A stretch of 64,000 nucleotides of DNA from Streptomyces griseoviridis (GTDB lineage: Bacteria > Actinomycetota > Actinomycetes > Streptomycetales > Streptomycetaceae), in NCBI GenBank assembly GCA_014649155.1, contig BMSM01000007.1, positions 186,001 through 250,000 on the forward strand, in the 5' to 3' direction. Position 1 is the stretch's first letter. Each line of letters opens with the position of its first letter. The notes under the pieces were generated by a model, which saw only the letters and a program-made list of their open reading frames with translations, was not told the DNA's origin and did not search any database. Shown in pieces: positions 55,197-64,000 of this stretch. Position numbers and translations under genes: made by a program.

Positions 55197-55551
55197 CCAC
55201 CGCGGACGCCACCCCGGCGTCATGGCTGAGCGAGATGTGCCAGGAGGTCACGCCCAGTTCGGCCGCGCGGGCCGCCACCGTCCCCGTCACCCGCAGCCGG
55301 GGCCGCCCGCTGTCCTCGACGTAGACCTCCGCGTCGGTCCAGTGCAGTCCGGCGGGCGCCCCCAGCGCCTTGGCCAGCGCCTCCTTCGCCGCGAAGCGGG
55401 CCGCCAGCGAGGCGGCCCCGCGCCGCTCACCACCGGGCAGCCGCAGCTCGCTCTCCAGGAACAGCCGCCCGGCCAGCCCCGGCGTCCGCTCCAGCGACGC
55501 CGCGAACCGCTCGATCTCCGCCACGTCGATGCCGACCCCGATGATGCTCAT
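55180..55551 (-). CDS. acpS: holo-[acyl-carrier-protein] synthase
   Basis: AcpS loads 4'-phosphopantetheine onto acyl carrier proteins. The 123-residue protein is the small group I type: [12 protein letters not shown] with the metal Asp, and [13 protein letters not shown] with the metal Glu, then [20 protein letters not shown] 55551 is preferred to an upstream in-frame GTG. It lies 30 bp after glmS on the same strand, so the two are probably cotranscribed. CoaA at 57571 supplies the CoA pathway that feeds it. Confidence 0.96.
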   Translation of the reverse strand: MSIIGVGIDVAEIERFAASLERTPGLAGRLFLESELRLPGGERRGAASLAARFAAKEALAKALGAPAGLHWTDAEVYVEDSGRPRLRVTGTVAARAAELGVTSWHISLSHDAGVASAVVIAEG

Positions 55552-55581
55552 GGCGAGCACCCTAAGGGGCCGCCGGGCGGC

Positions 55582-57429
<1,848 letters not shown>

Positions 57430-57449
57430 GATCGGCAGCCTACGGTCAC

Positions 57450-57489
57450 TTCCGATCACGAACCCGTCGGATCGTGCCTGATATCGGAA
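57450..57489. promoter_or_regulatory. nested inverted repeat upstream of glmS
   Basis: TTCCGAT (57450-57456) pairs with ATCGGAA (57483-57489), enclosing CACGA (57457-57461) that pairs with TCGTG (57472-57476). It is 21 bases upstream of the glmS start and could be a cruciform operator or an RNA hairpin in the leader. Confidence 0.45.
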
Positions 57490-57570
57490 ATTCCTACGGC
57501 AGAACGAGCCAGGTGGACGACGTGACTCACCCCACCCTGCGCCCTGTTCGAACTCCGTTAACAATGGACT

Positions 57571-58560
57571 GTGATCTCTCCGGCCCCTTCGGCTCCCCGG
57601 AGCGCCCACCGGCACCGCCCGGAGGCGACTCCCTACGTCGACCTCACCCGCGCCGAGTGGAGCGCGCTGCGCGACAAGACGCCGCTGCCGCTCACCGCCG
57701 AGGAGGTGGAGAAGCTGCGCGGCCTCGGTGACGTCATCGACCTCGACGAGGTCCGCGACATCTACCTCCCGCTCTCCCGGCTGCTCAACCTCTACGTCGG
57801 CGCCACCGACGGCCTGCGCGGCGCGCTCAACACCTTCCTCGGCGAACAGGGCTCCCAGTCCGGCACCCCGTTCGTCATAGGCGTCGCCGGTTCCGTCGCG
57901 GTCGGCAAGTCCACCGTCGCCCGGCTGCTCCAGGCGCTGCTCTCCCGCTGGCCCGAGCACCCGCGCGTCGAGCTGGTCACCACCGACGGCTTCCTGCTGC
58001 CCACCCGGGAGCTGGAGGCCCGCGGCCTGATGGCGCGGAAAGGTTTCCCCGAGTCGTACGACCGGCGCGCCCTCACCCGTTTCGTCGCCGACATCAAGGC
58101 CGGCAAGGCGGAGGTGACGGCCCCCGTCTACTCCCACCTCATCTACGACATCGTCCCCGGCGAGAAGCTGACCGTCCGCCGCCCCGACATCCTCATCGTC
58201 GAGGGCCTCAACGTCCTCCAGCCCGCCCTCCCCGGCAAGGACGGCCGCACCAGGGTCGGCCTCGCGGACTACTTCGACTTCAGCGTGTACGTCGACGCCC
58301 GCACCGAGGACATCGAGCGGTGGTACCTCAACCGCTTCAAGAAGCTGCGGGCGACGGCCTTCCAGAACCCGTCCTCCTACTTCCGCAGGTACACCCAGGT
58401 GTCGGAGGAGGAGGCCCTGGACTACGCCCGCACCACCTGGCGCACCATCAACAAGCCCAACCTGGTGGAGAACGTCGCCCCGACCCGCGGCCGCGCCACC
58501 CTGATCCTGCGCAAGGGCCCGGACCACAAGGTCCAGCGACTGCGCCTGCGCAAACTGTGA
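57571..58560 (+). CDS. coaA: pantothenate kinase type I
   Basis: CoaA phosphorylates pantothenate, the first step to coenzyme A. The 329-residue protein matches bacterial type I PanK: Walker [48 protein letters not shown] and [14 protein letters not shown], and the motif [23 protein letters not shown] 57571 lies directly after TAACAAT, so the message may be leaderless. It is divergent from glmS. Confidence 0.97.
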   Translation: MISPAPSAPRSAHRHRPEATPYVDLTRAEWSALRDKTPLPLTAEEVEKLRGLGDVIDLDEVRDIYLPLSRLLNLYVGATDGLRGALNTFLGEQGSQSGTPFVIGVAGSVAVGKSTVARLLQALLSRWPEHPRVELVTTDGFLLPTRELEARGLMARKGFPESYDRRALTRFVADIKAGKAEVTAPVYSHLIYDIVPGEKLTVRRPDILIVEGLNVLQPALPGKDGRTRVGLADYFDFSVYVDARTEDIERWYLNRFKKLRATAFQNPSSYFRRYTQVSEEEALDYARTTWRTINKPNLVENVAPTRGRATLILRKGPDHKVQRLRLRKL

Positions 58561-58593
58561 CCCGGGCGTACGCCGGCCCCGTATGACGGTTCA

Positions 58594-59580
58594 ATGGGCC
58601 GCATGCTGCATCTGCGCCTGATCACCCCGGCCGAGAAGACCGACGCGGTCGTCCGCCTGCTGGAGACCACCGTCGGCACCGCCCACCTGGTGGTCCTCCC
58701 GGGCGCCGCCCGCTCCCCCGCCGGGGATGTCGTGATGTGCGACGTGGCCCGGGAGGCGGGCGACGACGTCATCGACGCGCTGCGGGCGCTGGAGCTGGAC
58801 ACCTGCGGCGCGATCACCGCCGAGGACATCGACCTGTCGCTGTCGGAGTACGCCGACCGGGCCGAGCGCGAGGCGCCGGGCGAGGGCGCGGACGCCGTGG
58901 TGTGGGAGCAGCTGACCGAGGCGACCCACGAGGAGTCGACGCTCTCGGTCACCTACCTGGCCTTCATCACGCTCGCCACGCTGATCGCCGCCTGCGGTGT
59001 GGTGCTGGACAACGCGATCCTGATCGTGGGCGCGATGGCGGTGGGCCCGGAGTTCGGGCCGCTCGCCGGCATCTGCACGGCGATCGTGCAGCGCTCCCCC
59101 AAGCTGGCGCTGCGGTCGGCCGTCGCGCTGCTGGCGGGCTTCGCGGTCGCCATGGCGGTCACCGCCGGTTTCAGCCTGTTCATGGACGCGGTCGGCCTGT
59201 TCAGCGAGGCGAAGCTGGAGGCCGACCGGCCCAACACCGGCTTCATCTACGCCCCGGACTGGTTCTCGTTCGTCGTCGCCGTCCTCGCCGGGGCGGCCGG
59301 CACCCTCTCGCTGACCTCCGCCAAGTCCGGCGCCCTGGTCGGCGTCGCCATCTCGGTCACCACGGTCCCGGCCGCCGCGAACGCGGCCGTCGCCCTGATC
59401 TACGGCGACACCGGCCAGACCTGGCACTCCACGGAGCAGCTCCTGCTGAACCTGCTGGGCATCGTCCTGGCGGGCACCCTCACCCTGCTGACCCAGAAGG
59501 CCCTGTGGGCGGCGGCCAAGAAGCGCCGGCCGGCCCGCCGCGGAAACCTGCGCGACCGCCCGCACACCACCCGCGCCTGA
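58594..59580 (+). CDS. DUF389 membrane protein
   Basis: The 328-residue protein has a cytosolic ferredoxin-like N-terminal part (residues 1 to about 100: LRLITPAEKTDAVVRLLETT) and at least five hydrophobic helices with the DUF389 core ILIVGAMAVGPEFGPLAGIC and SAVALLAGFAVAMAVTAGF. The C-terminus is basic. The transported or sensed substrate is unknown. ATG 58594 or 58603 are both possible. Its place after coaA is as in S. coelicolor. Confidence 0.88.
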   Translation: MGRMLHLRLITPAEKTDAVVRLLETTVGTAHLVVLPGAARSPAGDVVMCDVAREAGDDVIDALRALELDTCGAITAEDIDLSLSEYADRAEREAPGEGADAVVWEQLTEATHEESTLSVTYLAFITLATLIAACGVVLDNAILIVGAMAVGPEFGPLAGICTAIVQRSPKLALRSAVALLAGFAVAMAVTAGFSLFMDAVGLFSEAKLEADRPNTGFIYAPDWFSFVVAVLAGAAGTLSLTSAKSGALVGVAISVTTVPAAANAAVALIYGDTGQTWHSTEQLLLNLLGIVLAGTLTLLTQKALWAAAKKRRPARRGNLRDRPHTTRA

Positions 59581-59623
59581 CCGGCCCCGGTACCCCGAGG
59601 CCCGTGTCCGCCGCCCCGCCGGC

Positions 59624-60086
59624 TCACCCGTAGACGAGCCAGGCCGGCGCGGCGGCCTCAGCCGGTCGTCGTACTCCCTCAGGTCCTCGCCGACCGACGC
59701 GAGCCGCTCAGCGCTCCGTGCCGACCCGGCCGGCGCCCAGCGCCGGGGCACCGGGGACACCGCCGTCCGCGCGGTCCAGGAACACCGGCGGCTCGTCGAT
59801 CATCCCGGCGCAGTACGGCTCCTCGGGGGAGAGCGGCGGCGTGCAGCCGGCCACCGGACCGCGGGCGAACCGGTGCTCCTCGGCCTCCGCCAGGTGCGAA
59901 GCGCCGCACGGGCGGCCCGCGGCCCGCGCGGTCCGGCACCCGGCGGGAGCCCGGGAACTCCGGCGGCACCCCGCGGCGCGCGGCAGCCGCCGCCGTCGCC
60001 CCGCCGACCGTCCCGCCGAGGGTGCAGGGGACGTCAGGGCCAGGGCGTGTCCCGGGGACGAGGGCCCGCCGCACGGTGTCCACCAT
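59624..60086 (-). pseudogene. frameshifted remnant of an unrecognised gene
   Basis: Three frames in turn have strong Streptomyces codon bias. First, ATG 60086 gives VDTVRRALVPGTRPGPD to about 59897 (PPVRRF). Then the frame of HLAEAEEHRFARGPVAGC to EEPYCAGMIDEPPVFLDRAD stops at 59708. Last, ERLASVGEDLREYDDRL at 59709-59655 continues as AAAPAWLVYG with stop 59624. Each switch needs a one-base indel. I do not recognise the family. Alternatively sequencing errors could explain it. Confidence 0.5.
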
Positions 60087-60119
60087 GCGGGCCGGCCGGC
60101 CCTCCCGGGCGGCGGGCAC

Positions 60120-61478
60120 CTACCCGAGCGCCGACTTCACCGAATCCGCCAGCCGCCCCGCCACCGCGCGCGCCTGTTCGATGTCGGCCGCCTCGACCAT
60201 CACGCGGACGAGCGGCTCGGTGCCGGAGGGGCGCAGCAGCACCCGCCCGGTGGAGCCGAGGTCGCGCTCGGCCTCCGCCACCGCCGTGGCCAGTTCCGCC
60301 GACGTCCCCACCCGGGACCTGTCCACGTCCGGGACGTTGATCAGCACCTGCGGCAGCCGCTCCATCACGGCGGCCAGCTCCCGCAGCGGACGCCCGGACT
60401 GCGCGACCCGGGCCGCGAGCAGCAGCCCGGTCAGCGTGCCGTCGCCGGTGGTGGCGTGGTCCAGCACGATGACGTGCCCGGACTGCTCGCCGCCGAGCGC
60501 GTACCCGTGCCGCTTCATCTCCTCCAGGACGTACCGGTCACCGACCGCCGTCTGGACGAACCGGATGCCCTCGCGCTCCATGGCCAGCTTGAAGCCGAGG
60601 TTGGACATGACGGTGGCGACGACGGTGTCCGAGCGCAGCGCGGACCGCTCCCGCATCGCCAGCGCGAGCACCGCGAGGATCTGGTCGCCGTCCACCTCCT
60701 CGCCGGTGTGGTCCACGGCGAGGCAGCGGTCGGCGTCCCCGTCGTGAGCGATGCCCAGGTCGGCGCCGTGCTCGACGACGGCGGCCTTCAGCAGGTCCAG
60801 GTGGGTGGAGCCGCAGCCGTCGTTGATGTTGAGGCCGTCCGGTGCGGCGCCGATGGTGACGATCTCGGCACCGGCCCGCGCGAACGCCTCCGGCGAGACC
60901 CGCCAGGCCGCGCCGTGCGCCTCGTCCAGGACGATCCGCAGCCCGTCCAGCCGGTTGGGCAGCACACCGACCAGGTGGGCGACGTACTGGTCGAGCCCCT
61001 CCTGGTACTCCCGCACCCGGCCCACGCCGGCCCCGGTCGGCCGGTCCCAGGGCGCGCCGGTGCGGTGCTCGGCGTAGACGGCCTCGATCCGGTCCTCCAG
61101 CTCGTCGGCGAGTTTGTGACCGCCGCGGGCGAAGAACTTGATCCCGTTGTCGGGCATGGCGTTGTGGCTCGCGGAGAGCATCACGCCGAGGTCGGCGCCG
61201 AGCGCGCCGGTGAGGTGGGCGACCGCGGGCGTCGGCAGCACGCCGACCCGCAGCACGTCGACGCCGGCGCTGGCCAGGCCCGCGACGACGGCGGCCTCCA
61301 GGAACTCGCCGGACGCCCGCGGATCGCGGCCGACCACGGCGGTCGGCCGGTGCCCCTCGAACGTGCCCGCCTCGGCCAGTACGTGCGCCGCGGCGACGGA
61401 GAGGCCGAGCGCCATCTCGGCCGTCAGATCCGCGTTGGCGACACCGCGCACGCCGTCCGTGCCGAAGAGTCGTCCCAC
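60120..61478 (-). CDS. glmM: phosphoglucosamine mutase
   Basis: GlmM turns glucosamine 6-phosphate into glucosamine 1-phosphate. The 452-residue protein has the standard four-domain phosphohexomutase layout: [14 protein letters not shown], the phosphoserine loop [18 protein letters not shown], the metal loop [14 protein letters not shown], sugar loop GGEQSGHVI and phosphate loop [16 protein letters not shown] 61478 follows AGGAGG at five bases, which decides the start. It acts after GlmS (55582). Confidence 0.98.
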   Translation of the reverse strand: MGRLFGTDGVRGVANADLTAEMALGLSVAAAHVLAEAGTFEGHRPTAVVGRDPRASGEFLEAAVVAGLASAGVDVLRVGVLPTPAVAHLTGALGADLGVMLSASHNAMPDNGIKFFARGGHKLADELEDRIEAVYAEHRTGAPWDRPTGAGVGRVREYQEGLDQYVAHLVGVLPNRLDGLRIVLDEAHGAAWRVSPEAFARAGAEIVTIGAAPDGLNINDGCGSTHLDLLKAAVVEHGADLGIAHDGDADRCLAVDHTGEEVDGDQILAVLALAMRERSALRSDTVVATVMSNLGFKLAMEREGIRFVQTAVGDRYVLEEMKRHGYALGGEQSGHVIVLDHATTGDGTLTGLLLAARVAQSGRPLRELAAVMERLPQVLINVPDVDRSRVGTSAELATAVAEAERDLGSTGRVLLRPSGTEPLVRVMVEAADIEQARAVAGRLADSVKSALG

Positions 61479-61647
61479 TTGTCCTCCTGAGGAAGCGTCA
61501 ATTACACGAAAGCGCACGAGAGCGCACAAGAGCACACCGACACGTACACCGCCACGACACGGACGCACACACGGACACCCGCCGTCATCCGATCACACAA
61601 GCCTTTGAGCGTCTTGTGCCGTTATACGCCCCCGACTGTGGATAAAC

Positions 61648-61688
61648 GAACGCCCCGGAGGCACATGTGGCGTGCCGCCGGGGCGTTC
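61648..61688 (-). terminator. terminator of the rplM-rpsI operon
   Basis: An 11-bp stem GAACGCCCCGG/CCGGGGCGTTC (61648-61658 with 61678-61688) continues inward after one mismatch with GGCAC/GTGCC. On the minus strand TTTATCC follows. It lies 24 bases past the rpsI stop. Confidence 0.85.
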
Positions 61689-61711
61689 GGAGTACGCGCA
61701 GCGCGTGAGGC

Positions 61712-62224
61712 TTAGCGCTTGCTGTACTGCGGAGCCTTGCGGGCCTTCTTCAGACCGGCCTTCTTCCGCTCGACCGCGCGGTCGTCGCGGCGCAGGAAGC
61801 CGGCCTTCTTCAGGGGACCGCGGTTGTTGTCGACGTCGGCCTCGTTCAGCGCGCGGGCGACACCGAGACGGAGGGCACCGGCCTGGCCGGAAACGCCGCC
61901 GCCGGAGATCCGGGCGATGACGTCGTAGCGGTCGTCGAGCTCGAGCACCTTGAAGGGCTCGTTGACCTCCTGCTGGTGCACCTTGTTCGGGAAGTAGTCC
62001 TCGAGGGTGCGGCCGTTGATCTTCCACTTGCCGGTGCCCGGAACGATCCGGACACGGGCGATGGCGTTCTTGCGGCGGCCCAGGCCGGCGGCCGGCTGGG
62101 GCTCGCCGAAGCGGGAGGCCAGCGACTCCGAGGTGTACTCGCCCTCGACGGGCACCTCGGACTCGGTGGTGTAGCTGTCGATGTCAAGCTCTTCGAGCGG
62201 CTGCTCGGCAGTGGTCTCGGCCAC
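61712..62224 (-). CDS. rpsI: 30S ribosomal protein S9
   Basis: The 170-residue protein has an acidic N-terminal extension of about 45 residues found in actinobacterial S9. The conserved body follows: [67 protein letters not shown] and the tail QYSKR that reaches the P site. GTG 62224 follows GAGGAG. Cotranscribed with rplM, 42 bp upstream. Confidence 0.98.
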   Translation of the reverse strand: MAETTAEQPLEELDIDSYTTESEVPVEGEYTSESLASRFGEPQPAAGLGRRKNAIARVRIVPGTGKWKINGRTLEDYFPNKVHQQEVNEPFKVLELDDRYDVIARISGGGVSGQAGALRLGVARALNEADVDNNRGPLKKAGFLRRDDRAVERKKAGLKKARKAPQYSKR

Positions 62225-62266
62225 GATTCTCCTCAGATTCTCTTCAGTCTTAGGGGGTGGCCGGAC

Positions 62267-62710
62267 TTACTGCGCGACCTGGGTGATCTCGAACGGCTGC
62301 GGCTGCTGCGCGCCGTGCGGGTGCTGGTCACCCTTGTAGACCTTCAGCTTCGAGAGCATCTGACGGCCCAGCGTGTTCTTGGGGAGCATGCCCTTGACGG
62401 CCTTCTCGATGGCCTTCTCGGGGTTCTTGTCCAGCAGCTCGTCGTAGCGGACGGAGCGCAGACCGCCCGGGTACCCGGAGTGGCGGTACGCCATCTTCTG
62501 GGTCCGCTTGTTGCCGGAGAGGTGCACCTTGTCGGCGTTGATGATGATGACGAAGTCACCGGTGTCGACGTGGGGCGCGTAGATCGGCTTGTGCTTGCCA
62601 CGCAGGATGGAGGCCGCGGTGGAGGCCAGACGGCCCAGGACGACGTCCTGAGCGTCGATGACGTGCCACTGGCGCGTCACATCGCCGGGCTTGGGGCTGT
62701 ACGTACGCAC
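62267..62710 (-). CDS. rplM: 50S ribosomal protein L13
   Basis: The 147-residue protein shows the L13 features [52 protein letters not shown] and [19 protein letters not shown] 62710 opens [11 protein letters not shown]. It is first in the rplM-rpsI operon, with a long leader of up to about 200 bases upstream. Confidence 0.98.
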   Translation of the reverse strand: MRTYSPKPGDVTRQWHVIDAQDVVLGRLASTAASILRGKHKPIYAPHVDTGDFVIIINADKVHLSGNKRTQKMAYRHSGYPGGLRSVRYDELLDKNPEKAIEKAVKGMLPKNTLGRQMLSKLKVYKGDQHPHGAQQPQPFEITQVAQ

Positions 62711-62925
62711 GGTTCGTAGCCTTCGCTTCGAGTGAATGGTCCTGAACAGGTCACCGAAACGATCACGACAGCCTGGACCCACGGCGGCGACGCATACCGC
62801 GTTGTGGGGTCGCTGGTCATCGGCCCGGTGGACCGGTGTAAGGGCCCGTCCCGTGAGAATGAGCAAGCCAATACACAACGAACAAGCAGGATACCGGGGT
62901 GCCCCAGAAGGGTCAAAACGAGGGA
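62711..62925 (-). promoter_or_regulatory. rplM upstream region
   Basis: About 215 bp lack a gene. The part near 62865-62905 is relatively AT-rich and probably contains the rplM promoter. I could not identify a ribosomal-protein leader structure with confidence. Confidence 0.5.
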
Positions 62926-64000
62926 TCACCCGGTACTGCTGTCCGCCTCCAGGGTACGCGCCGCCGGAAGCGAACGGGCGCCACCGTCCCGGGGACCCCC
63001 GCGCCCCCGGCCGTGCACGGCCACCGTGGCCGCCAGCACGCCCAGCGTGACCGCGTCCTTGAAGGCCCGCCGCACCCCCGCCTCCAGCCAGGGCCAGCTC
63101 ACCCCGGGCAGCTGCGGCACCAGGGCCGCCCAGAACCCGGGCCGCCGGGTCACCGAGTCGCCGTACGGCAGCCCGGCCAGCAGCAGCGGCACGACGACCA
63201 GCAGATAGTGGTCGTAGGAGGGGCGCGAGACGAGGAACGCCGAGAGCATCAGGCCGGCCGCGGTCTCGGCGTACCGCAGCGGTCCCGGGCCGCCCCGCCG
63301 CCAGCGCAGCCTCGCGCAGAACACCCCGGCGCCCGCCGCCAGGACGGCCGCCGCCCGGGCGAGCGGCGCGGGCACGCCGAGCCGGGGCAGCACGGCCGCC
63401 GGGGACGCCTCGTAGAGCCGGACGAAGCCGTCGTCGCCGCTGAGCAGGAAGGGGAGGGTGCGGGTGAAGAAGCCGGCCGGGTCGGGCATCAGCAGCGCCG
63501 CCGCCCCGGAGGCGAGGGCCGGCACCAGCACGGCCGCCGCCAGCGCCCGCCACCGCCCGGCGAACAGGAACAGCAGCGCGGCCGGCGCGAGCAGCGGCTT
63601 CAGCGCGACGGCGGCCCCGAGCGCCGCCCCGGCCGCGAGCCACCGGCCCCGGTGCGCGAGGAGCAGGCAGAGCGGCAGGGCGACGGCGGCGGTGACCGTC
63701 CAGTTCCCGAGCCGCACCAGGTGCCCGAACGGCGCGAAGCACGCCGCGAGGCCGGTCAGCCCCAGCACGGCGAGCCGGCTGCCGCGCGCGACCCCGTGCA
63801 GCCGCAGCGCGCAGCCCCAGCCCAGTACCAGCAGCCCGGCCACCGTGAGCGGCACCAGTGCCCGCAGCGCCGCCGGGGGCAGCAGGGTCTGCGGCACGGC
63901 GGCCAGGACCGCGCTCGGGAAGTAGAGGAAGTGGGGATCGTCATAGGGATCGCCGCCGGCCAGCCAGCTCCGTGCCGCCCGCACCACGATGGCGTTGTCC
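62926..64000 (-). CDS. GT87 (DUF2029) polyprenol-phosphate-mannose-type mannosyltransferase, partial
   Basis: The visible 358 codons lack the 5' end, which lies beyond the window. The membrane protein has about nine hydrophobic helices. [20 protein letters not shown] at the left of the protein is the typical GT87 segment after the first helix, and the loop [20 protein letters not shown] follows. [20 protein letters not shown] and [15 protein letters not shown] are further family segments. Family members use polyprenyl-phosphomannose as donor to mannosylate glycolipids or glycans of the envelope. Exact acceptor unknown. Confidence 0.82.
   Translation of the reverse strand, partial: DNAIVVRAARSWLAGGDPYDDPHFLYFPSAVLAAVPQTLLPPAALRALVPLTVAGLLVLGWGCALRLHGVARGSRLAVLGLTGLAACFAPFGHLVRLGNWTVTAAVALPLCLLLAHRGRWLAAGAALGAAVALKPLLAPAALLFLFAGRWRALAAAVLVPALASGAAALLMPDPAGFFTRTLPFLLSGDDGFVRLYEASPAAVLPRLGVPAPLARAAAVLAAGAGVFCARLRWRRGGPGPLRYAETAAGLMLSAFLVSRPSYDHYLLVVVPLLLAGLPYGDSVTRRPGFWAALVPQLPGVSWPWLEAGVRRAFKDAVTLGVLAATVAVHGRGRGGPRDGGARSLPAARTLEADSSTG

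Noticed and set aside
57430..57570. glmS ribozyme or riboswitch
   Set aside because: The region is too short and lacks the ribozyme core; only a nested inverted repeat is visible.
62711..62925. L13 autoregulatory RNA leader
   Set aside because: No hairpin resembling a known ribosomal-protein leader could be drawn with confidence.

Overview
The window is chromosomal DNA from a Streptomyces-like actinomycete. It has very high GC, codons ending almost always in G or C, many GTG starts, WhiB-family and BldM developmental regulators, a cluster of PASTA-less Ser/Thr kinases, an LAXTG sortase substrate and HrcA-type heat-shock control. Gene content and order strongly recall the core-chromosome segment of S. 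coelicolor between rplM and guaA, shown here in reverse. This is recalled synteny, not a computed alignment.

Layout. (1) 1-5 kb: DUF4429/SHOCT protein, class II aldolase, PPOX-fold flavoprotein, guaA and an AroQ-type chorismate mutase. The mutase is preceded by what looks like a leaderless Phe/Tyr leader peptide and an attenuator. (2) 5.6-10.5 kb: cell-wall-sorted surface protein, cholesterol-oxidase-like GMC oxidoreductase, succinic-semialdehyde dehydrogenase. (3) 10.5-18.8 kb: four consecutive transmembrane kinase genes on the minus strand. One is a pseudokinase with a collagen-like insert of about 300 residues in its activation segment, and three share a related extracellular C-terminal domain. 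(4) 19.4-22.7 kb: glpD, divergent from a nucleotide-sugar dehydrogenase homologue that has lost most catalytic residues. (5) 23-28.2 kb: guaB3, guaB, a SigD/ShbA-like sigma factor, bldM and whiD, i.e. purine synthesis next to developmental control. (6) 28.2-36 kb: LysR and MOSC genes, SDR, a decayed DUF397 gene, groEL1 and groES with two CIRCE operators, and two translationally coupled lipoprotein polysaccharide deacetylases. (7) 36-43.7 kb, more accessory: methyltransferase, ECF42 sigma with its DGPF partner, LCP ligase, and a LacI/GH3 beta-glycosidase pair. (8) 43.7-50.3 kb: the tsaD-rimI-tsaB block, tsaE, alpha/beta hydrolase and alr, all minus strand, with an iron-box-controlled 55-residue peptide gene embedded. 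(9) 50.3-55.2 kb: a 206-bp tandem repeat carrying the 5' end of a broken SDR gene, nnr, then a TetX-like monooxygenase divergent from a TetR regulator across three operator palindromes. (10) 55.2-64 kb: acpS, glmS, coaA, DUF389 membrane protein, a frameshifted remnant, glmM, rpsI, rplM and a partial GT87 mannosyltransferase.

Functional themes. Envelope precursor supply is concentrated at the right end (glmS, glmM, alr, coaA, acpS), together with t6A tRNA modification (tsaB, tsaD, tsaE) and ribosomal proteins. Developmental regulation (bldM, whiD, the sigma factor and the kinase cluster) sits in the centre. The most unusual items are the aromatic leader/attenuator before chorismate mutase, the pseudokinase with the collagen-like insert, the catalytically stripped nucleotide-sugar dehydrogenase, the iron-box peptide gene and the SDR-fragment tandem repeat.
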